Shown here one piece after another: positions 56,914 through 64,000 of a stretch of DNA of 64,000 nucleotides; position 1 is the stretch's first letter, and every line of letters starts with the position of its first letter. The DNA comes from an uncultured Pseudodesulfovibrio sp. Lineage in GTDB: Bacteria > Desulfobacterota > Desulfovibrionia > Desulfovibrionales > Desulfovibrionaceae. The position numbers and the translations under genes were made by a program. The stretch covers positions 630,001 to 694,000 of the forward strand of contig NZ_OY782498.1 in the NCBI RefSeq assembly GCF_963677845.1. The letters run 5' to 3'. Below the pieces are notes generated by a model, which was given only the letters and a program-made list of their open reading frames with translations, was not told the DNA's origin and made no database searches.

Positions 56914-56958
56914 AAAGTTTTGGAGAGTCCAGAGAACTTTTTTCAAAAGGTTCTTTGG
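56914..56958 (+). repeat. Dispersed hairpin repeat, copy 3
   Basis: A 45-base unit differing from the copy at 39533-39577 at three positions. Two of the changes convert Watson-Crick pairs to G-U pairs, so the hairpin is kept. It faces copy 2 across about 100 bases. No gene is seen between 56741 and 57054. Confidence 0.72.
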
Positions 56959-56995
56959 TCCCGCTGAAAGCGACCCCGGTAGGGTCGTCTGAGAT

Positions 56996-57028
56996 AAAAA
57001 AAGGCTCCGTTGAGGGAGCCTTTTTTTT
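56996..57028. terminator. Bidirectional terminator after the TPR gene
   Basis: AAAAAAAGGCTCC and GGAGCCTTTTTTTT enclose GTTGA; poly-A and poly-T flanks allow termination on both strands. It ends the leftward HD-ddl-waaA-kdsB-carA-TPR transcript. Confidence 0.88.
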
Positions 57029-57054
57029 GATTGATTTGATTAAGAAAAATGGGT

Positions 57055-57858
57055 TTATTGTGCCATTTTCTTTTGGGCGAATTTGAGCATCTTGACAGCT
57101 TCGGCGAATTCCGGGTTGAGATCCACCGCCACTTGAGCGGATTGCGCCATTTTAGGCCATTTTTTCCAGTCGAAGTAGAGACGGCCCATGTTGTAGTGGA
57201 GATACTCGTCTTCGCTGGTCAGTGTCAGGGCCTTGAGATAGTACTTTTCGGCGGTTTCAAAGTCCTTCATTTTGCGCAGAACCATGCCGATGCGATTGTA
57301 CAAGTGGATGGCGTTGGGGTCGTCCTTGAGGGCGTCGTCCAACATCTCATATGCTTCCTTGTACCGTCCGGCATTGAGATAGCGGTCAGCTATGTCTGCC
57401 TTGAGGTCGGTGTCGCCGCCAAAATCGGTGACAAGCTGATGAAATGTCGACTTGGCTTTATCCCACTCCTGAGCATCCAGATGTTTCTGACCTTGTTCAA
57501 GGGCAGCTTTTTTCTGCGCGAGAATGGCCTCCATGTCACCCTGAACCGATTCAGTGAGGGCCTTTTGCAATTCTTGCAAAAGTTCACGCATGGCATTGAG
57601 CAGCGCCCGCTCCTGCCCCGGTTCATAGCTGATAACCAAAGGATATATCTTGCGGAGTTCACCGTCTGAATTGAGAGCGTAGGTGACCTTACGCAGAATA
57701 TCTTCGAATTCTTCCCGTTCGTTTTTCAGGACTTGATTCTTGAGAAAAAGAATCAGGCCGTCATGAATAGCCTGAACAGCGGGCATATATTTGCCCTTTT
57801 TCAGAAGAGTAGGGACGGAATTCATCTTCTTGCGTGATTTAATCAGATCCGTGGACAT
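57055..57858 (-). CDS. TPR-repeat protein
   Basis: 267 residues, no export signal. N-terminal half (1-110) is helical with Lys/Leu-rich coil (ALLNAMRELLQELQKALTES); then four TPR-like units between 120 and 260: EWDKAKSTFHQLVTDFGGD, RYKEAYEMLDDALKDDPNA, DFETAEKYYLKALTLTSE, YFDWKKWPKMAQSAQVAVDLNPE. Last gene of the carA operon by 20 bases. No family recognised; probably a protein-binding scaffold. Confidence 0.83.
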   Translation of the reverse strand: MSTDLIKSRKKMNSVPTLLKKGKYMPAVQAIHDGLILFLKNQVLKNEREEFEDILRKVTYALNSDGELRKIYPLVISYEPGQERALLNAMRELLQELQKALTESVQGDMEAILAQKKAALEQGQKHLDAQEWDKAKSTFHQLVTDFGGDTDLKADIADRYLNAGRYKEAYEMLDDALKDDPNAIHLYNRIGMVLRKMKDFETAEKYYLKALTLTSEDEYLHYNMGRLYFDWKKWPKMAQSAQVAVDLNPEFAEAVKMLKFAQKKMAQ

Positions 57859-57878
57859 ACTGTGATCCTGTTTGGGGT

Positions 57879-59003
57879 CTAAATTCCGGTACTTTCCCGA
57901 ACCATATCACGAAAACGAGCAAAGAAATAGCGGCTGTCGTGCGGTCCGGGGCCTGCTTCGGGGTGATGTTGGATAGCCAAAAGTGGCTTTTCCTTGTGCC
58001 GGAAACCTTCCAGAGTGTCGTCATTGAGATTCTTGTGGGTGGGTTCCAGGAAGTCCAACCCTTCGATGTCAACGCAGAAACCGTGGTTCTGTGAAGAAAT
58101 CTCAATCTTCTCAGTGTGCAGATCAATGACCGGATGGTTGCAGCCGTGATGGCCGAACTTGAGTTTAAAAGTTTTGCCGCCCATAGCCAGACCGAGAATC
58201 TGGTGGCCGAGACAAATGCCCGCGATTGGGTATTCGTTGGACAGTTCCTTGGTGGCTTGGACTGCGGTTGCAACGGCAGCCGGATCACCCGGGCCGTTGG
58301 ATAGGAAGATCGCAACCGGTCCGAGTTCACGAACTTGTGCTGCCGTGTAATGCGAGGGCAGGACAATCATGTCAAAACCTTCGGCAGCCATGAGGCGCAA
58401 GATATTCCATTTGATGCCGAAATCGAATACAGCCAGCTTTGGACCTGTGCCTGACCATGCGAAATTCTTCATGTCGTCAATGAAGACGGGCTTGGTGCCG
58501 TCCCATGTGTAGGGGCGATCACAAGACACGCGGTCGGCCAGATTTAATCCTTCCATGTTTTCAATGGATTGGGCCTTTTTGACGAGTTCTTCGGGGTTGA
58601 CGTCACCGGTGGCAATGTATCCACGCTGTGCGCCGTGCAAACGCAAATGACGTGTCAGGGCACGAGTGTCAATACCTTCGATACCCATGACACCGACTTC
58701 GGTCAGATAGTCGGGCAGAGACATGGTGGATCGCCAGTTGCTCGGACGTTTGCAGCATTCCTTGACGATGAAGCCGCCGACTTGGACCTTGTGGGATTCC
58801 ACGTCCTCGGGGTTCACGCCGTAGTTACCGATGAGGGGATAGGTCATGGTGACCATCTGTCCGGTATAGGAGGGATCGGTCAGAATCTCCTGATAGCCGG
58901 TCATGCCGGTGTTGAAGATGACTTCGCCGCTGGCTTCGCCCTGTCCGGTGAAACTCGTCCCCTTGAAAATGGTGCCGTCTTCGAGGGCAAGTATCGCTTT
59001 CAT
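57879..59003 (-). CDS. carA: Carbamoyl-phosphate synthase small subunit
   Basis: Glutaminase subunit that supplies ammonia for carbamoyl phosphate, feeding pyrimidine and arginine synthesis. 374 residues: [16 protein letters not shown] opening, [17 protein letters not shown], nucleophile in [15 protein letters not shown] and [14 protein letters not shown] 59003 overlaps the kdsB stop; a TTG three bases upstream is less likely. carB is not in the window. Confidence 0.97.
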   Translation of the reverse strand: MKAILALEDGTIFKGTSFTGQGEASGEVIFNTGMTGYQEILTDPSYTGQMVTMTYPLIGNYGVNPEDVESHKVQVGGFIVKECCKRPSNWRSTMSLPDYLTEVGVMGIEGIDTRALTRHLRLHGAQRGYIATGDVNPEELVKKAQSIENMEGLNLADRVSCDRPYTWDGTKPVFIDDMKNFAWSGTGPKLAVFDFGIKWNILRLMAAEGFDMIVLPSHYTAAQVRELGPVAIFLSNGPGDPAAVATAVQATKELSNEYPIAGICLGHQILGLAMGGKTFKLKFGHHGCNHPVIDLHTEKIEISSQNHGFCVDIEGLDFLEPTHKNLNDDTLEGFRHKEKPLLAIQHHPEAGPGPHDSRYFFARFRDMVRESTGI

Positions 59004-59743
59004 CAATCGTTCTCCAGAATGTTCTTCACAGTTGCGAGATCATTGGGCCTGTCCACGCCGTGGCAGGTGTGCCGTGTCTCAGTCACGTAAATATCGATAC
59101 CGTCTTCAAGCAGACGGAGTTGCTCCAGCTTTTCACGTTGTTCCAATGGACTTGGTTCGAGACTGCCGAACCGTTCCAAAGCCTCCATGCGGAATGCGTA
59201 CAACCCGATATGGAGAAGGAACCCGTGCATTTTTTCGTCGCGGTCATGGGGGACGAGTGAGCGAGAAAAGTAGAGTGCTCGTCCATTTTTTGCCCGAACA
59301 ACCTTCACCCGATCAGGGGAAAGAGCTTCTTCTTCACCGATGGCTGTGGCCAAAGTTGTCACTCGGACGGTGCAGTCGGTGAAAGGAGTTACCAGTTCGG
59401 TCAGCATGGTCGGTTCAAGGCATGGTTCGTCACCTTGAATATTGACCACCACGGCCTCGGAATCGATGTTGAGTTTTCGTGCGGCTTCCAATACCCGGTC
59501 CGTTCCGCTGGAATGGTCGGTCCGAGTCATGACGACCGGCACGTTTAATTTCTTGGCTGTCTCGAATATGCGAGCATCGTCAGTTGCCAGGGTAACGCTT
59601 GTCATTTGAGGACATTGTGCGGCCCGGGAGTAGACGTGCCAAAACATGGGCATACCGTTGATTTCAACCAGTGGTTTGCCGGGAAAGCGGGAGGATTCAT
59701 ACCTCGCCGGGATTATGCCGTGACATTCAGGAAATTCGCTCAT
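59003..59743 (-). CDS. kdsB: CMP-Kdo synthetase
   Basis: Activates Kdo to CMP-Kdo for lipid A core synthesis. 246 residues with [29 protein letters not shown] and [11 protein letters not shown] 59743 is chosen because it opens the conserved domain; an upstream open frame to 59857 overlaps waaA and has no ribosome site. Upstream waaA uses its product. Confidence 0.95.
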   Translation of the reverse strand: MSEFPECHGIIPARYESSRFPGKPLVEINGMPMFWHVYSRAAQCPQMTSVTLATDDARIFETAKKLNVPVVMTRTDHSSGTDRVLEAARKLNIDSEAVVVNIQGDEPCLEPTMLTELVTPFTDCTVRVTTLATAIGEEEALSPDRVKVVRAKNGRALYFSRSLVPHDRDEKMHGFLLHIGLYAFRMEALERFGSLEPSPLEQREKLEQLRLLEDGIDIYVTETRHTCHGVDRPNDLATVKNILEND

Positions 59744-59762
59744 CTCGTTCCGTGGTGCGTTC

Positions 59763-61049
59763 TTAGTCTTTATTGAGAAAATCAGCAACCTGTTTGCAGA
59801 CGGCTTTTGCGCCGCCCTTGTGGTCCGCGATATATTCTTTTGCCAGTTTGGCGACACTGCGTCGAGCAGGAGTTTTGTCCAGAATGGAAATTAAGGCATT
59901 TTGCGCTGCCTGCCAATCTTTGGCCTCCACAGCCAGGCCCGAGTCAAAGATGTCTTTGCCTACCCATGCGAAATTTTTCCAATGGGGACCGGTAACCGGG
60001 GTCACGCCACAGGTCAGCGGCTCAAGGAAGTTCTGTCCGCCGAGAGGGGCAAGGCTGCCGCCGACAAAGGCCGCTTGAGCCAATCCATAGGCCGGGACCA
60101 GTTCCCCGAAAGCATCCCAGAGGATGACGGTACCGGGCAGAGCCGGGCCATTGAGTCGGGATCTGTGTATCCAGTTCAAGCCAGCGGAATTCATGGCTGC
60201 TTCCCATATTTTCATGTGGTGCATGTGTCGTGGAAACAGGCCGAGAATTGTTGTGGGGCGTTCGCGCATAAGGCCAGCGGCCAGTTTGGTGACTTCCGCT
60301 TCTTCCTGTCGGCGTACTGAGCCGAAGACGGTAAAGATGCTTTTGGGGGGGATGATGTCTTTGAGCGGGTTGTTCTTCCGGGCCATGGGGGCTGCATCTG
60401 CCATGCGGTCGAATTTGATGTTGGGCATAACCCAGACTTTCTCGCGACCGAACAGCGTGCCAAATCGTCTTCCGTCAGCTTCGGATACAGCCATGACCGT
60501 GTCAGGTGACACGGCACGAAACAGCTCGGGCCATGTCAGATATCCAGCCAGACTCTTGGTGGACATGCGTCCGTTGGCGAGCAGAATGTTTACTTCGGAT
60601 TTCTTGCATGCGCTGAGGAAGCCGGGCCAGAGTTCCGTTTCTAGAATCAGTGCCAGCTTGGGACGAACATGGGCGACTACACGGTTCATCAGATCGGGAT
60701 CATCAAAGGGGAAATACCATGGCTGAATCGCGAGTCCGCTCTTGCGTCCGTTGATGTCATCCGCAGCTCGCGACAAAGTCTCATATCCTTGCAGGGTGTT
60801 GGTGGTGACCAATACTCGCAGACTTTCAGAAAAGGGTGATTTGAGGTTTTTGAGCACTTCCCATGCCAAATACGCCTCTCCTCCGCTGGCTGCCTGCATC
60901 CAGATGTGGGCAGGAGCGGGCAGGCCGCCGGACAGCGTACGTTGCTCCCATCCGTCCCGGAGTCGGGAGTTCCATTTCAGGAGTGGCGTTGCACACTTCC
61001 ATCCCAGACTGTATGCCTTTAGAGCCATGTTCACGGATGTCTGGCTCAT
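59763..61049 (-). CDS. waaA: Kdo transferase
   Basis: Transfers Kdo from CMP-Kdo to lipid IVA at the inner membrane. 428 residues, GT30 family: an N-terminal membrane-proximal segment, [43 protein letters not shown] and the C-terminal [16 protein letters not shown]. Directly before kdsB in the operon. An N-terminal anchor is weaker than in E. coli WaaA. Confidence 0.94.
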   Translation of the reverse strand: MSQTSVNMALKAYSLGWKCATPLLKWNSRLRDGWEQRTLSGGLPAPAHIWMQAASGGEAYLAWEVLKNLKSPFSESLRVLVTTNTLQGYETLSRAADDINGRKSGLAIQPWYFPFDDPDLMNRVVAHVRPKLALILETELWPGFLSACKKSEVNILLANGRMSTKSLAGYLTWPELFRAVSPDTVMAVSEADGRRFGTLFGREKVWVMPNIKFDRMADAAPMARKNNPLKDIIPPKSIFTVFGSVRRQEEAEVTKLAAGLMRERPTTILGLFPRHMHHMKIWEAAMNSAGLNWIHRSRLNGPALPGTVILWDAFGELVPAYGLAQAAFVGGSLAPLGGQNFLEPLTCGVTPVTGPHWKNFAWVGKDIFDSGLAVEAKDWQAAQNALISILDKTPARRSVAKLAKEYIADHKGGAKAVCKQVADFLNKD

Positions 61050-61050
61050 A

Positions 61051-61965
61051 CTATTGCGTCCTTGTTTCCATGCCCAACCGGATGAGCTCGGCTATGAGAT
61101 CAGTGAATGACAGGCCTATATTGGCCGCGGCGCGAGGCAGTAAGCTTGTCGGAGTCATGCCGGGTAAGGTGTTAACTTCCAGCAGAAAAGCTTCGCCTTC
61201 TTTTGTGACCATAAAATCGCCTCGACTGTATCCCGTAAGACCGAGTGCGGCATGTGCGGTTACCATCTGTTGCTGAATAGACTCGGTGAGTGCATCGTCA
61301 ACAGGTGCCGGACAGATTTCCTCTGCGCCATCAGCCGCGTATTTGTTTTCGTAGTCAAAGAAATCGGCGTCACTTTTTGGCTTAATCATTATTAGCGGAA
61401 GTGGACGGTCACCGAGTATGCCGCACGTCAATTCCACGCCGGGGATGAAAGATTCCACCAAAGCGGACTGACACATGGCAAAGACCTTATCAAGTGCAGC
61501 CGGAAAATCTTCAATATTTTTAACCAGTGACATGCCGAGGCTGGAACCACCTTTATTCGGTTTCACAAAAACCGGGAGGTCCAGTTTAAGTTGTGCCTCT
61601 CTTCCCTGAGTGGGAGTGACTATTTGCCAGTCTGGTGTTTTGATACCCTTGTCTTCAAATACTTCCTTGGATGCGGCCTTGTTCAGGGCCAGATAGGATG
61701 CAGCGGGACCGGCTCCCTGATATGGGCAGCCAGCCTTGTCGAGTACAGCTTGCACCAACCCGTCTTCACCGGGAGTACCGTGCAGGTTGATGAATGCAAA
61801 GTCCGCCTGTTTGGCTGTTGCTAGCAGGTTTTTGAAATCATCAGCAGGATCAAAAAAGGAAACGTCGTGACCGAGTTCGTCCAGGGCCATTCGAATTTTG
61901 GCAGCGCCGGACAGGGAAACCTCCCGTTCGTCAGACCAGCCGCCAGCTATCAAAATCACATGCAT
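61051..61965 (-). CDS. ddl: D-alanine--D-alanine ligase
   Basis: Makes the D-Ala-D-Ala terminus of peptidoglycan precursors. 304 residues, ATP-grasp fold: GGWSDEREVSLSGA, LHGTPGEDGLVQA, VKPNKGGSSLGMS and LLEVNTLPGMTPTSLLP. Short for the family, like the DdlB subtype. Its first 35 bases overlap the end of the HD-domain gene. Confidence 0.96.
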   Translation of the reverse strand: MHVILIAGGWSDEREVSLSGAAKIRMALDELGHDVSFFDPADDFKNLLATAKQADFAFINLHGTPGEDGLVQAVLDKAGCPYQGAGPAASYLALNKAASKEVFEDKGIKTPDWQIVTPTQGREAQLKLDLPVFVKPNKGGSSLGMSLVKNIEDFPAALDKVFAMCQSALVESFIPGVELTCGILGDRPLPLIMIKPKSDADFFDYENKYAADGAEEICPAPVDDALTESIQQQMVTAHAALGLTGYSRGDFMVTKEGEAFLLEVNTLPGMTPTSLLPRAAANIGLSFTDLIAELIRLGMETRTQ

Positions 61966-62572
61966 TCAAGTCCACCTTGAGCGTATCGCATAAAAGTTTT
62001 TCCAGAGTGAGGGCCTGTTCTTCGGTGGCTTTGATCCTGTCCATGAGGTTCAGGGGTATGCCGTATCGTTTGATCAGGTCCTTGAACCGTTCTTCGATGG
62101 AGACAAGTTCGGTATGGTTTACGCGTTTGTCTGCATAGATCACGGCCAGTGGGGTGAAGTATTTTTCGAGATTCAGTTCGAAGGGCCAATAGACGTGGTG
62201 CGTGACGCCCGAAGCAATGTTCGGGTTATTTGTCATCTCCATGGCCCAGGCTCCGCCGAGTTGACTATGGTTGCCGCCGTGCAAGATGCAGTATGTCTTG
62301 GCGATATCGTGTAACAGGGCAGACGCTCGTACTGTGGCGACGTCCACTGGCAGACCGACTTCTTTGGCGCGATGGGCCATGAAGGTCGCGATGTTGGCAA
62401 CTTTGGTACTGTGCTCTGCCACATTTTCGAGCATGTCGTATCGTGCCCAAAACTCTGCGCAACGCGCATCATCCGGGACGGCGAGTGTCGGGTCAAACAC
62501 GATACCCGGAGGCGGCGTGAGTGGTGAGCCGTATTGTTCTGTGGCGATATCGGAAGTGTCTTTTTCGCTCAT
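61931..62572 (-). CDS. HD-domain phosphohydrolase
   Basis: 213 residues. HD metal site: VAEHSTKVANIATFMA (His 54) and ALLHDIAKTYCILHGG (His-Asp 88-89), with HGGNHSQLGGAWAME. Its Asn/Pro-rich N-terminus (SPLTPPPGIVFDPTL) is unlike most HD proteins. Such enzymes hydrolyse nucleotides or cyclic nucleotides; substrate unknown. First gene of the operon that continues ddl-waaA-kdsB-carA, with a 35-base overlap into ddl. Confidence 0.85.
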   Translation of the reverse strand: MSEKDTSDIATEQYGSPLTPPPGIVFDPTLAVPDDARCAEFWARYDMLENVAEHSTKVANIATFMAHRAKEVGLPVDVATVRASALLHDIAKTYCILHGGNHSQLGGAWAMEMTNNPNIASGVTHHVYWPFELNLEKYFTPLAVIYADKRVNHTELVSIEERFKDLIKRYGIPLNLMDRIKATEEQALTLEKLLCDTLKVDLNACDFDSWRLV

Positions 62573-62780
62573 GATTAGGCGGCGTGATAATAGTTTCAGT
62601 TAAAGGGCTGCGTCAGTGCAACCTCTTTAAATTACCTACCAGTACGTTGAGAAAAAATAAAGCTGATGCATAGAATAAAAAAAGGATCATCGAACAGGGG
62701 AGGTCATATATATCCCGCCTCTCTCGCAATGTCTTTCTTGGTGTGGTAAGTAAAATATAGAAAACCATAAGTTGGTTGTC

Positions 62781-63446
62781 ATGATGTATTTACAGGTTGT
62801 TTTTGTCCTTACCAGTGTGTGCATCGCAGGTATTGCCTGGGTGATGTGGCGTACATATAAACGGCATCGATTGCCGGGTGTTAATTGGTGGGCATACGGA
62901 GGTGGGGCAATTGCCTTGACGACGTTGCTGTCTGCAATCAGTGAATATGTCGGCGAGTGGGCAAGGGCTGTGATCGCCCATGTTCTTTTGGTCGGAGGTT
63001 TCGGTGCTATTTGGATAGGGACACAATTGTTTTTTGGTCGGAAATTGGGGAGATGGTGTTTTTTCGCTTTTGTGGTTTTTTTAACTACTCTTTGCGTCGT
63101 CTTTTTTTGGTACTGGTTTATTAACCCTGCGTATCAACTGCGGCTTGCTATGGGATGTGTGTTGCTGCTGTTGATATCTCTTGCCATTTCCCAGACATTT
63201 TTTTCTTTCAGAGTGGGGCAGAGGGCGGTTACTGCGGCCGGCATATATTATAGTGTTTTTGCTCTTATTAATGGATTGCGCACTGTTCACATTCTCCTCT
63301 TTCCAGATCCGGACGCGTATTTTTTATCTGGTATGAGTGCAAAGATACTTATGTCATTAATGATTCCCCTTCTTCTTGCTGCAATGACGGCACAGCTTTT
63401 TATACTTCGTCACGAGATTGATTCTTTCAGCGAAAGGGAAGAATGA
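62781..63446 (+). CDS. Integral membrane protein, orphan sensor-like module
   Basis: About 221 residues, with seven predicted hydrophobic helices: YLQVVFVLTSVCIAGIAWVM, the WWAYGGGAIALTTLL region, VIAHVLLVGGFGAIWIGTQL, CFFAFVVFLTTLCVVFFWYW and others to MIPLLLAAMTAQLFIL. It ends in a short charged helix RHEIDSFSEREE. This is the layout of the membrane sensory part that precedes GGDEF domains in some diguanylate cyclases, but the protein stops where the output domain would begin. No output domain is found in the following 145 bases. Start codon uncertain (ATG 62781 or 62784), ribosome site weak. Confidence 0.75.
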   Translation: MMYLQVVFVLTSVCIAGIAWVMWRTYKRHRLPGVNWWAYGGGAIALTTLLSAISEYVGEWARAVIAHVLLVGGFGAIWIGTQLFFGRKLGRWCFFAFVVFLTTLCVVFFWYWFINPAYQLRLAMGCVLLLLISLAISQTFFSFRVGQRAVTAAGIYYSVFALINGLRTVHILLFPDPDAYFLSGMSAKILMSLMIPLLLAAMTAQLFILRHEIDSFSEREE

Positions 63447-63590
63447 TACAGGACAAGATCGACATATGAATAACCACTCCGGCGTTCTACCGATAGAATT
63501 GGTTTTTCATTTGCCCCCATCTTTGAGAAGGTATATGACTGTCGCTAATCTCTATGAAATTGACCCACCAATACCATAAAGGATTATGAT

Positions 63591-64000
63591 TTGAGCTTCG
63601 AATTCTTGGAAAAATTCCGCGACCCTGAACTGTGTAGGAAAATGCTGGACAGAATGGAGGCAGAGCTTGAGAGCGACCTCCGTTTCATGGAAGTTTGCGG
63701 CACGCATACAGTGGCTATTTTTCAGAGCGGACTGCGTTCGCTCCTCCCCAAGAAAATCGTGCATCTGAGCGGCCCCGGCTGCCCGGTTTGCGTGACCCAC
63801 GAGTCCGAGGTGAATGCCTTTCTGGACCTCGCGGCTAACAAACGTGTTATTATGGCGACATTTGGCGATCTCATGCGTGTTCCCGGCGATAACGGGCGCA
63901 ACTTGAAGAAAGCCGTGGCTGACGGTGCTCGGGTGAAGGTGGTCTATTCTCCCTTCGATACATTGAAGCTGGCCCAAGAGAATCCCGACGATATCGTCGT
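63591..64000 (+). CDS. hypD: Hydrogenase maturation factor HypD (3' end outside window)
   Basis: Scaffold iron-sulfur protein for assembly of the Fe(CN)2CO ligand set of NiFe hydrogenases, working with HypC and HypE. The first 136 residues are visible: SFEFLEKFRDPELC, the MEVCGTHTVAIF motif and GPGCPVCVTHESEV, both with key cysteines, then ATFGDLMRVPG. The start is TTG 63591, eight bases after AAAGGA; the ATG just before it is closed by a stop after two codons. No other hyp gene is present in the window. Confidence 0.93.
   Translation, partial: MSFEFLEKFRDPELCRKMLDRMEAELESDLRFMEVCGTHTVAIFQSGLRSLLPKKIVHLSGPGCPVCVTHESEVNAFLDLAANKRVIMATFGDLMRVPGDNGRNLKKAVADGARVKVVYSPFDTLKLAQENPDDIV

Overview
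The window looks like chromosome of an anaerobic sulfate-reducing member of the Desulfovibrionaceae, close to Pseudodesulfovibrio/Desulfovibrio. The grounds are the paired cytoplasmic and periplasmic CbiK-type cobaltochelatases, hydrogenase maturation gene hypD, lipoyl, Kdo and heptose genes of a Gram-negative envelope, a RluD-CoaE fusion, and moderate GC with frequent GTG/TTG starts. Family assignments come from reading motifs, not from database searches. Most of the window is dense core-genome coding. I saw no insertion sequence, prophage, CRISPR array, rRNA or tRNA.

Layout. 1-2.4 kb: guaB (3' end) and guaA, separated by a 367-base gap with a candidate structured RNA. 2.6-6.3 kb: tatB-tatC, then hisB-lipoprotein-hisA. 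6.3-10.5 kb (mostly minus): a multi-hairpin intergenic block, MscS channel, glycosyltransferase, uracil permease and upp. 10.7-17.8 kb: rluD-coaE fusion, rhomboid protease, BON protein, and a chaperone cluster cbpA-cbpM-clpB. 17.9-22.4 kb: MFS exporter, solute-binding protein with a C-terminal anchor, YheT hydrolase, M29 aminopeptidase. 22.5-30.4 kb: grpE-dnaK, LpoA-like lipoprotein, gatC-gatA, mnmA. 30.4-39.4 kb: two TPR lipoproteins (minus), then a long plus-strand run mtaB-DUF4416-yicC-remA-gmk-pyrF-TPR-HDOD-recJ. 39.4-43.7 kb (minus): lipA-lipB, Rsm22-type methyltransferase, and a corrinoid-activator-like (DUF4445) gene that is split by a frameshift.

44.2-49.8 kb (minus) is a cobalamin-riboswitch operon: periplasmic CbiK, FecCD/BtuC permease, BtuD ATPase, BtuF binding protein, CobI/CbiL and cytoplasmic CbiK. 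Its promoter lies in the end of the upstream cheA gene, and a terminator hairpin sits between the aptamer and the first gene. 49.8-52.6 kb (minus) is a split phosphorelay: a CheY-like receiver, an Hpt-STAS protein and a CheA-like kinase whose own phosphotransfer domain is degenerate. 52.8-56.7 kb (plus): trmH, sua5/ywlC, an AT-rich 590-base gap with a consensus sigma-54 promoter and a long RNA hairpin, Nudix hydrolase, pdxA, gmhB. 57.0-62.6 kb (minus): an envelope/pyrimidine operon HD-ddl-waaA-kdsB-carA-TPR. 62.8 kb to the end: an orphan multi-spanning membrane protein and the start of hypD.

The observations I rate highest are the sigma-54 promoter plus hairpin with no matching protein gene, the split CheA/Hpt-STAS module, the frameshifted DUF4445 gene, the guaB-guaA intergenic RNA candidate, and a dispersed hairpin repeat family at gene 3' ends.
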